Source: RZYP01 sp050256135
GTDB lineage: Bacteria; Bacillota; Negativicutes; Acidaminococcales; Acidaminococcaceae
Direction: 5' to 3'
Assembly (NCBI GenBank): GCA_050256135.1
Contig: JBFWIF010000110.1
Span: forward strand, 1 to 6,608
Length of the DNA: 6,608 bases
In this document: positions 1 through 4,713 of the stretch, piece after piece
Layout of the letters: the number at the start of each line of letters is the position of its first letter
Position numbering within the stretch: the stretch's first letter is position 1
Translations under genes and position numbers: made by a program
The notes under the pieces: generated by a model
The model's input: only the letters and a program-made list of their open reading frames with translations
Database searches by the model: none
Told to the model about the DNA's origin: nothing

Positions 1-321
1 ATTATTAAGCCTCCTCAGCTCATCCTGCGTTTTTCTGATATAGGTGTTGTACTTGGCTATAGTTTTATCATCAAATGCTCTGATTTGCCTGTTTTTTAAA
101 TCAATCAAATGATCATTAAGGCGTTGTATTTTTCCGCTTATTTGCGAGGTGCTGCCTGAGGCTGTGCCGGCAAACTTGCCGGCTGCTTTGCCGGCATTGT
201 CAAACGATTTATTGACGTTGTTAACACTACCCTGCATAGCCTGCGCCTGCTTAACGGCATTTTTTAAAGTGCCGCTAAGCATGTCGCGTGCCCTTAATAG
301 ATATTCAACACCTGAACTCAT
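1..321 (-). CDS. Tape measure protein, N-terminal part (3' partial)
   Basis: From ATG at 321 the frame is open for 107 codons to the window edge. The protein begins MSSGVEYLLRARDMLSGTLK and continues with NAVKQAQAMQGSVNN, then NAGKAAGKFAGTASG, then SGKIQRLNDHLIDLKNRQI, helical and rich in Ala, Gln, Lys and Gly with little aromatic content. This is typical of the start of phage tape measure proteins, which span the tail lumen, set tail length and are assembled with the chaperones encoded just upstream. The start overlaps the stop of the chaperone frameshift product (ATGA at 321-318), so translation is probably coupled. Only the first part is visible; full genes of this kind are usually several hundred to over a thousand codons. 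Confidence 0.82.
   Translation of the reverse strand, partial: MSSGVEYLLRARDMLSGTLKNAVKQAQAMQGSVNNVNKSFDNAGKAAGKFAGTASGSTSQISGKIQRLNDHLIDLKNRQIRAFDDKTIAKYNTYIRKTQDELRRLNN
165..196. repeat. 10-base inverted repeat inside the tape measure gene
   Basis: TGCCGGCAAA at 165-174 and TTTGCCGGCA at 187-196 are perfect inverted copies separated by 12 bases that contain a third GCCGGC. They encode the NAGKAAGKFAGT part of the tape measure protein. The pattern could simply reflect repeated Ala-Gly codons, though it would form a stable stem. Confidence 0.5.
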
Positions 322-494
322 AAACCGTTTGTTTTAGCCTCTAATTTGCGTATATGATTTAACTGAAAGTACTTGGCAAACAACTCCTGGTCGCTCAAAT
401 GCGAGACCTCATAGCCCAGGTAGTATTCAACCGTAGTGGTTATCAAACCGATCCAGTTGTCTTCTACCCGGGCATCAGAAGCCTCGCTCAGAAG
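318..494 (-). CDS. -1 frame extension of the tail assembly chaperone (GT-like fusion part)
   Basis: Read in the -1 frame from the slippery site, 58 codons are open and end at TGA 320-318. They encode a plausible protein: LLSEASDARVEDNWIGLITT, then TVEYYLGYEVSHLSDQELFA, then KYFQLNHIRKLEAKTNGL. There is no ATG or GTG in this stretch, and upstream the same frame is closed by TGA at 530-528 with no start between, so it cannot be expressed on its own with a usual start. Joined to residues 1-123 of the short product it gives a 181-residue fusion, the counterpart of lambda gpGT, whose T part contacts major tail protein. The stop overlaps the tape measure start (ATGA). Because it has no start codon, standard gene callers would miss it. 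Confidence 0.75.
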   Translation of the reverse strand, partial: LLSEASDARVEDNWIGLITTTVEYYLGYEVSHLSDQELFAKYFQLNHIRKLEAKTNGL

Positions 495-862
495 TTTTTT
501 AGCTCGGCCTCCTTCATTTCTATCAGCTCACCGGCTTTCATGCAGGCAGCTGTCCAAAGTTCAGCTTCAGCTTTTATTTCCTCCGATCCGCCCAGCCAGC
601 AATTGGTCATCACGGCCTCGCCCTGCTTTAACAGCTTACCCATATTCATCTCCAGGCTCTGTCCCTCATCGGCACCTTTATCAGTTGACATCTTGAACGA
701 CAACTGGCTAAGTGCATAACTTACGGTTGCACGGTCGGGTTTTCGCACATAAGCGATGTGTCCATCCACCACCACACCATGTACTTTGCCATATTTGACC
801 TTCCATTTTTCAATTTGCTCTGCGGTTACTTCACCGATCAATTTTATATCTTCTTTTTTCAT
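488..862 (-). CDS. Tail assembly chaperone, zero-frame (short) product
   Basis: A 124-residue acidic-basic mixed, largely helical protein lying between the tube and the tape measure genes, the place of tail assembly chaperones (lambda gpG, Mu gp41). It starts MKKEDIKLIGEVTAEQIEKW and has KPDRATVSYALSQLSF and GKLLKQGEAVMTNCWLGG, a pattern I associate with Bacteroidota phage chaperones of this group. It would bind tape measure protein and tube subunits during tail assembly. Its last codons are GAG CTA AAA AAC TTC TGA: CTA AAA AAC contains a canonical -1 slippery heptamer in the correct frame, so a fraction of ribosomes should make a longer fusion. Role is well supported by position; the family call is moderate. 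Confidence 0.78.
   Translation of the reverse strand: MKKEDIKLIGEVTAEQIEKWKVKYGKVHGVVVDGHIAYVRKPDRATVSYALSQLSFKMSTDKGADEGQSLEMNMGKLLKQGEAVMTNCWLGGSEEIKAEAELWTAACMKAGELIEMKEAELKNF
494..500 (-). promoter_or_regulatory. Programmed -1 frameshift site A_AAA_AAC
   Basis: The heptamer A AAA AAC sits in the zero frame of the chaperone gene (codons CTA AAA AAC), four codons (CTA, AAA, AAC, TTC) before its TGA at 490-488. It has the X_XXY_YYZ form with X=A, Y=A, Z=C. After a -1 slip, reading continues CTT CTG AGC. No strong downstream stem is obvious; a short CTTCT/AGAAG pair (481-477 with 465-461) is a weak candidate stimulator. Confidence 0.78.
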
Positions 863-865
863 TGC

Positions 866-1279
866 TTAAAAAGGATTTGTGGTGTCGTACTTGATTTTTT
901 TCGTAAATACCGGAATTGTGATTTCCATGAATTTTGCTCCCTGTTCCATTGCTTTCTCAATTTCCATGAAATGACAATCCTCGCACACATCGGTAATGAT
1001 CCTTCCGGGACCATTTTTAGGGGTGTAGGAGTGTACCATTGTAAACTTAACCCTGTGTGGATCTCTGCCGGGTGCAGCTGCAATAATTGCTTCCAATTCG
1101 TTTTGCAGCAGCTTTATTTCAGACGTATAGGTTTTGTTTCCATAACCCACGTCAACCGGTTCATCGCCTTCGGCATAAATTGCCTCCATTTCGCGGGATG
1201 TTTTATATTTAAAACCCCGCACGCCTGTAACAAAGCGACCACCCATATAAACTCTGTATTCTGACCAACTATAAGCCAT
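866..1279 (-). CDS. Tail tube protein
   Basis: A 137-residue protein following the sheath, of the size and pattern of myovirus inner-tube subunits in this phage group (role of Mu gene M). It begins MAYSWSEYRVYMGGRFVTGV with RGFKYKTSREMEAIYAEGDEP downstream, resembling tubes that start with a strand naming a core feature then 'GxxY...E.IYG.G..P'. Also seen are GYGNKTYTSEIKL, LEAIIAAAPGRDP and a C-terminal strand KFMEITIPVF. It would form hexameric rings making the hollow tube. Two cysteines, C99 and C102 (CEDC), are unusual but may be structural. Its leader shares a 15-base sequence with that of the capsid gene. The chaperone gene starts three bases after its stop. Confidence 0.8.
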   Translation of the reverse strand: MAYSWSEYRVYMGGRFVTGVRGFKYKTSREMEAIYAEGDEPVDVGYGNKTYTSEIKLLQNELEAIIAAAPGRDPHRVKFTMVHSYTPKNGPGRIITDVCEDCHFMEIEKAMEQGAKFMEITIPVFTKKIKYDTTNPF

Positions 1280-1291
1280 GTCTGTATTTTT

Positions 1292-1306
1292 TTAATTGTT
1301 ACTACT
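1292..1306 (-). repeat. 15-base leader repeat before the tail tube gene
   Basis: Minus-strand AGTAGTAACAATTAA, ending 12 bases before the tube ATG and overlapping the TAG stop codon of the sheath gene (1304-1302). It is identical to the copy at 5741-5755 before the capsid gene. Confidence 0.5.
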
Positions 1307-2456
1307 CGTTTTTAAAGCCCAGAACCACACGAATGTTGCTCAGGTAGCCTTTTGGTACAATGTCCAGATAAATCTTTTGATCGTTACCCGAAACGATATC
1401 AATAGAGGTATCGATTGTTGCCGTAAAGCTCGAAATCTCTCCGGCCATTACGTTATTAATCTGGTTCTCGATTTTTTGCTTCAGGTAAGCTGCCACAGCA
1501 CGGTTTAAGGTGCCATCATCATTCACGTCCACGTCATCATCAATTTCCTCTACATAGGCGTTGTAAGCGATTTTTAAGGCTTTATCAATCGTGCGTACCC
1601 TGGCAATCAAATTAAGATCGTCAGTGGCTGCTGTGGCCGTAAAATCACCATTAAAGAAGTATCCGCTCCGGTTTGGAAAATTACGCAGGATAATAAAACG
1701 TTTTCCGTGAATGGTTGCCAGATCTTCGCGATCTGCTACCGGGTCGCCATCGGTCAAATAACCAGCTTCTATCGGCAGGCTTCCATTTTTCACGCGGCTA
1801 ATTTTACGCTGCACCGGCAGTGCTGCAATTTGCCCAAGTACCAAACCAACTGATGCGCTTCCGTCATTTTTTGTGCTGGCCAGCACAATGGCCGTGCGAT
1901 ACTTGTCTTCGGTTCCCAGGTCGCGTAGATCATCTGCAGAAGTCATGCCTCGTCCTTCAATCAGGATTACCACCGGCATAATTTTAGCAAGATAGTAGTC
2001 AGCTAATGCCTGTGCCTTGAGCATGGCTGAATATACTTCGCTATCCAGGCCGTCAACAGTTACATCAGCATCGGCTTGTGCCGTAATTGCCAATACAGCA
2101 ATTTCGCCCTGGGCAGCATTTAGCAAAATCCTGGCTGCTGATGTGGCCACTTCTATATCTACCATTTCAGATAGCTTAACAGTAGCTGCAACCACAATAA
2201 TCCAAAGCTTGGCACCGGATCCGGCTGTTGAGTAAAACTCTGAAATATGCCGGTAAGCAGCTGCATTGTCGCCGGTTGGCTCAATGCCGAGCTCCTTGGC
2301 ACCATCGGTACTGTAAATGGCATATGATTTGCCCAGCTCGAGCTTATCAGCAACTGCCACGCCTGTAAGCACAAGGCCACAGGTATTGTCGTTAGTAACA
2401 GCCACAAGGCCGAGTCCGTTACGGACTAATTCAATTGTAACATTAGGTAGTGACAT
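1302..2456 (-). CDS. Contractile tail sheath protein (DUF2586-type)
   Basis: A 384-residue protein that should polymerise around the tail tube and contract at infection, the counterpart of Mu gene L. It has the layout of Bacteroidota DUF2586 sheaths: an N-terminal part SLPNVTIEL, GLVLTG and LGKSYAIYSTDGAKELGI; then NAAAYRHISEFYSTAGSGAK (the helix that lines up neighbouring subunits in this family); WIIVV strand; and a conserved C-terminal domain with NFPNRSGYFFNGDFTATA, DDLNLIARVRTIDKALKIAY, LKQKIENQINN and a final strand GYLSNIRVVLGF, which in sheaths contributes to the inter-subunit handshake. An acidic linker EEIDDDVDVNDDG lies at about 303-315. The tube gene follows after 22 bases, as in other myoviruses. 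Start chosen at the first Met with an A-rich leader. Confidence 0.85.
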   Translation of the reverse strand: MSLPNVTIELVRNGLGLVAVTNDNTCGLVLTGVAVADKLELGKSYAIYSTDGAKELGIEPTGDNAAAYRHISEFYSTAGSGAKLWIIVVAATVKLSEMVDIEVATSAARILLNAAQGEIAVLAITAQADADVTVDGLDSEVYSAMLKAQALADYYLAKIMPVVILIEGRGMTSADDLRDLGTEDKYRTAIVLASTKNDGSASVGLVLGQIAALPVQRKISRVKNGSLPIEAGYLTDGDPVADREDLATIHGKRFIILRNFPNRSGYFFNGDFTATAATDDLNLIARVRTIDKALKIAYNAYVEEIDDDVDVNDDGTLNRAVAAYLKQKIENQINNVMAGEISSFTATIDTSIDIVSGNDQKIYLDIVPKGYLSNIRVVLGFKNE

Positions 2457-2459
2457 CTT

Positions 2460-2804
2460 TTAAAGATTGAAGGTTTGTACACTTGATTTTACTTTCTTTT
2501 CATGCTCACTGGCATAGTCGCGGCGCGTAAACCAATACCCTTTTTTAGGGCAACGGTAGATCTCCTTGATGCCTAGATCCTGCATTAATTTTTCAGCTTG
2601 CTTTTCAAGCTCAGTTTTAGTATCAGCTTCAGAAGCTTTTGCCTCGTCCGGAGCTTGGGTATTTTCAGCTTCAGGGGCTTTTGCCTCGTCCGGAGCTTGA
2701 GTGTTTCCAACTTCAGCTTCAGGGGCTTTTGCCTCGTCCGGAGCTTGAGTGGTTTTCTGTGGTGTATCATCTGCTACACGAACAGCAGCTTTCTTTTTTG
2801 CCAT
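2460..2804 (-). CDS. Small repeat-containing tail-region protein (Mu gp38 position)
   Basis: I chose the start at MAKKKAAVRVADD (114 residues) rather than the longer form from 2861, because the longer one would overlap the lipoprotein gene by 88 bases with an uncharacteristic N-terminus; the chosen start overlaps by 31. The protein has a basic beginning, a low-complexity acidic middle made of three copies of a TQAPDEAKAPEAE-type unit, a short helix (ELEKQAEKLMQDLGI) and a compact C-terminal piece, EIYRCPKKGYWFTRRDYAS. The Ala/Pro/Glu part is probably disordered. It lies directly before the sheath gene, where Mu carries the small protein gp38, but I see no decisive sequence match. Four bases or fewer separate it from the sheath start. 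Function unknown. Confidence 0.62.
   Translation of the reverse strand: MAKKKAAVRVADDTPQKTTQAPDEAKAPEAEVGNTQAPDEAKAPEAENTQAPDEAKASEADTKTELEKQAEKLMQDLGIKEIYRCPKKGYWFTRRDYASEHEKKVKSSVQTFNL
2623..2750 (-). repeat. Three in-frame 38-base direct repeats
   Basis: Copies lie at 2623-2660, 2665-2702 and 2713-2750, offset by 42 and 48 bases, both multiples of three. The second and third copies are identical over 38 bases; the first differs at three positions. They encode the repeated TQAPDEAKAPEAE-like unit in the small protein before the sheath. The near-identity at DNA level points to recent slippage or recombination, so copy number may differ between relatives. Confidence 0.9.
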
Positions 2805-3286
2805 AACAGTATAATTAAATTTATAATGATTAAAACTCTGAACCCATGTATCTGGAACCATTGCCAGGACGTTGGCTCATTGATTACTTTTATATCTTGT
2901 TGGCTTAAATATTCTTTAAGCACTGTGTTTTTGCTGTTTAAATGAAATATTTCGGTGCGCAAGCTCTCTACCAAAATAGTCAGGCTGTCGCAATTGGCTT
3001 TAAAAACAAATACGCTATCAACGCGTGTAACCGTGGCTGTGGCATTATCGCTTCGCGATTGATACATTGCACCAGGGGGAAGTTTATCAAGCTCAGATTT
3101 GCTTAAATTCAACTGGGCAAGGGATGCCGGAACAAAGTAAGGGGTAACATCTCTCTCAGTGCGTTCTGAAATGCTATCGTTTTTCTCAACATTAGTATCC
3201 TGTTGGCGGTCAATTGTACGCTCAGTTATACTGCATGATGCCAAACTAATTATTATGAGAAATATGAAGCTCATCTTTGCTTTCAT
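2774..3286 (-). CDS. Lipoprotein with C-terminal membrane anchor, u-spanin-like
   Basis: A 170-residue protein with a lipoprotein signal peptide (MKAKMSFIFLIIISLASC): the lipobox L15-A16-S17-C18 follows a hydrophobic core, so Cys18 should be lipidated. The middle is polar; about 98-130 looks helical or coiled-coil. Near the C-terminus, residues 149-163 (FRVLIIINLIILLWQ) form a short membrane segment followed by KRK, which fits a cytoplasmic end. An N-terminal outer-membrane lipid plus a C-terminal inner-membrane anchor is the architecture of unimolecular spanins such as T1 gp11, which join and fuse the two membranes in the last step of lysis. The adjacent endolysin supports this. The start overlaps the preceding gene by 41 bases; a second Met at residue 5 could also serve. 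Function is inferred from topology, not from sequence family. Confidence 0.65.
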   Translation of the reverse strand: MKAKMSFIFLIIISLASCSITERTIDRQQDTNVEKNDSISERTERDVTPYFVPASLAQLNLSKSELDKLPPGAMYQSRSDNATATVTRVDSVFVFKANCDSLTILVESLRTEIFHLNSKNTVLKEYLSQQDIKVINEPTSWQWFQIHGFRVLIIINLIILLWQKRKLLFV

Positions 3287-3641
3287 TTTTGATCTCCTCT
3301 TTTATTTGTTCTACAATAATTTCCATATTATCAGGTGTTATCTTGTCAAGCAATTTCATAATCCGGGTATTGATCCGGTTGAGCCTGTTAACCTCCTTAC
3401 GTAGTTTGTCGAGCTCATGAATTACTTCATCGTATTTGTCACTCATTTGCTCGGCCATTTCGCGCCATATTTTAATAGCTGATTCAACGTTTTGGATTTC
3501 GTTTGTTTTGTATTCGCTCACCGCGAGCTTGGCCTTGGCATCAGCTTCTGATCTGGCCGACTTTAAGGTAACCAGCGTTACTATAAAGCCGGTTCCAAAT
3601 ACAAGATTCAATACAAGTGATACAATTTCAAGTACATTCAT
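3246..3641 (-). CDS. Single-pass membrane protein with coiled coil, holin candidate
   Basis: A 131-residue protein with one clear membrane segment at about residues 4-26 (VLEIVSLVLNLVFGTGFIVT and on), followed by Lys27 and Arg30 and then a long charged helical stretch (about 30-100) with heptad-like spacing, for example LDKLRKEVNRLNRIN. Positive charges after the segment suggest the C-terminal part lies in the cytoplasm. It sits directly after the endolysin and overlaps the following lipoprotein gene by 41 bases. The position fits a holin or lysis regulator, but it is not a family I can name, and the topology argues against a classical inner-membrane spanin, which would have its coiled coil in the periplasm. 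Gene call is firm; function is uncertain. Confidence 0.6.
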   Translation of the reverse strand: MNVLEIVSLVLNLVFGTGFIVTLVTLKSARSEADAKAKLAVSEYKTNEIQNVESAIKIWREMAEQMSDKYDEVIHELDKLRKEVNRLNRINTRIMKLLDKITPDNMEIIVEQIKEEIKNESKDELHISHNN

Positions 3642-3653
3642 GCCTTTTACTGT

Positions 3654-4151
3654 TTATGAAAAATACAACTCTGCCTCAGCCTTCCGGCGCAAAACAAGAC
3701 CTCTCTGAACACGCCCGTCAGCAAATTTCCACTTAGCAAATTCGCTTCTGATAAGTGGGCTGTTGGGTGTTTTTCTAATGATCTTTAATAGTGTGCTTGA
3801 TTGTAGGTTGCCTAATCCCAGGTTATAAACAAATGATACCAGGGCGTCAAATTGTCCTTGAGTAAGGCTAAGTTTTAAACCGTTAATCATGTTTTCGCGC
3901 AGCTTCACGTCACTGGCTAATGCAGCTTCGGCCTGTGCGATAGTTTTTATTTTGCTGTGCTGGTAAGCTTTCTCTTTATTAGACTGTCCTTTTATTTTGC
4001 GTCCAGCGGCATCCAGGACTAAAGCTCCATAACCTTCCGTCCAATATCCTGCCGGACACATTTTGGGCTGTAAGCCAATCATGCTCAAGTCGCCATCGTG
4101 CAGGCTTTCGAAGTGTTTTATCAGGTCGTAACATTTTCTGGAGGCTTTCAT
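3654..4151 (-). CDS. Endolysin, T4-type lysozyme (GH24 muramidase)
   Basis: This 165-residue protein has the length of T4 lysozyme (164) and hydrolyses the MurNAc-GlcNAc bond of peptidoglycan. The catalytic region reads IKHFES, then PKMCPAGYWTEGYGAL. Glu15 is the catalytic acid; Cys32 and Thr38, five residues apart, match the D/C and T of the family triad Glu-Asp/Cys-Thr. The spacing from Glu15 to Cys32 is 16 residues instead of the usual 8, because of an insertion around HDGDLSMIGLQP. Downstream LSLTQGQFDALVSFVYNLG and RGLVLRRKAEAELY are typical C-terminal GH24 motifs. No signal peptide or membrane anchor is present, so export would need a holin. The start overlaps the preceding stop (ATGA at 4151-4148), and a small membrane protein gene follows after 12 bases. 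Confidence 0.92.
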   Translation of the reverse strand: MKASRKCYDLIKHFESLHDGDLSMIGLQPKMCPAGYWTEGYGALVLDAAGRKIKGQSNKEKAYQHSKIKTIAQAEAALASDVKLRENMINGLKLSLTQGQFDALVSFVYNLGLGNLQSSTLLKIIRKTPNSPLIRSEFAKWKFADGRVQRGLVLRRKAEAELYFS

Positions 4152-4645
4152 TGGAACTTGTATTTAGGTGTTAAATCAGGGCTTGGTTTGGGTGTAGTGG
4201 CATCATTTTGATCTTTTGCATCATCTACCACAGTTGTAAAATCAACCTGGAACATGATATAGCCTTTACCATATTGCGGTTTAAATTCGGTAGTACGGAT
4301 CAATGGCGTACAATTTTCAATGGTCATGTCCTGGAATGTTTCAAAGAGCGTATCGAAATGATCAAGCAGTTCGATGCTGTTTTCTTCATTTTCAGCTCCG
4401 GAAAAACTATCAGCATTATTGTTTACGTACAGATAAAACGAAATTGTTCCGGCACCCTTTTGCGCATTATGCAGTTGATTAGTGAATGAAAAATTGCCAA
4501 TTTCGATAAACAAGGCAGGCAGTGGAACCGGGTAGTTCTGACGTTCGTTATTCATTTGACCTTTTTGCAGGTCGATAAACTTCAAGCCACCAAGTTCCAG
4601 CTTAGCTTTGTCACGTATTGCCTTGTATATTACTGATCTTTTCAT
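4148..4645 (-). CDS. Probable tail terminator / head-tail joining protein (Mu gp37-like)
   Basis: A 165-residue protein with the pattern of small contractile-phage tail completion proteins: an N-terminal helix (VIYKAIRDKAK), then FIDLQKGQ, then PVPLPALFIEIGNFSF, which matches the YP.P.PAVLIEF motif common to this group, followed by alternating strands (TISFYLYVNN; GYIMFQVDFTTVV) and a helix around the LLDHFDTLFETFQ segment. The last 25 residues are polar and Pro/Thr-rich and look disordered. It would cap the tail tube and join it to the head. It lies between capsid and tail genes, as gp37 does in Mu. Its stop overlaps the endolysin start as ATGA, implying coupled translation. Fold class is likely; precise function is inferred. 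Confidence 0.6.
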   Translation of the reverse strand: MKRSVIYKAIRDKAKLELGGLKFIDLQKGQMNNERQNYPVPLPALFIEIGNFSFTNQLHNAQKGAGTISFYLYVNNNADSFSGAENEENSIELLDHFDTLFETFQDMTIENCTPLIRTTEFKPQYGKGYIMFQVDFTTVVDDAKDQNDATTPKPSPDLTPKYKFQ

Positions 4646-4660
4646 TTTTTGTTTTAAACA

Positions 4661-4686
4661 AACCCAGGGGCTTGCACCCCCGGGTT
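4661..4686 (-). terminator. Hairpin after the capsid gene (attenuator or mRNA-stabilising stem)
   Basis: On the minus-strand RNA, AACCCGGGGG pairs with CCCCUGGGUU around a 6-base loop (UGCAAG). All ten positions pair, one as G-U; on the plus strand that pair would be an A-C mismatch, so the structure fits minus-strand transcription. It starts 27 bases after the capsid stop codon. Only a short, broken T tract (TGTTT) follows, so it may be a leaky terminator or a 3' stabiliser that raises capsid mRNA relative to downstream genes rather than a full stop. Confidence 0.6.
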
Positions 4687-4713
4687 ATCACTAACCATGC
4701 ACACAAAAAAACT

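Noticed and set aside
399..719. Plus-strand open frame of 106 codons
   Set aside because: It is antisense to the chaperone and its frameshift extension and has a Ser-rich composition without recognisable features.
758..1264. Plus-strand open frame of 168 codons
   Set aside because: It is antisense to the tube and chaperone genes, with Cys/Phe/His-rich low-plausibility composition; a shadow of the real genes.
1503..1535. EF-hand or dockerin-like loop DVNDDGTLN in the sheath
   Set aside because: Positions 1, 3 and 5 fit a calcium loop, but position 12 is Val rather than an acidic residue, and no paired loop is present; it is more likely an acidic linker of the sheath.
2805..2861. Longer start for the repeat-containing protein at 2861
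   Set aside because: It would overlap the lipoprotein gene by 88 bases and add a 19-residue start (MVPDTWVQSF...) unlike the Lys-rich MAKKK start that follows; the start at 2804 is preferred.
3246..3641. Inner-membrane spanin (Rz-like) paired with the following lipoprotein
   Set aside because: The overlap with a lipoprotein gene is suggestive, but positive charges follow the membrane segment, placing the coiled coil in the cytoplasm, and the lipoprotein has its own inner-membrane anchor.
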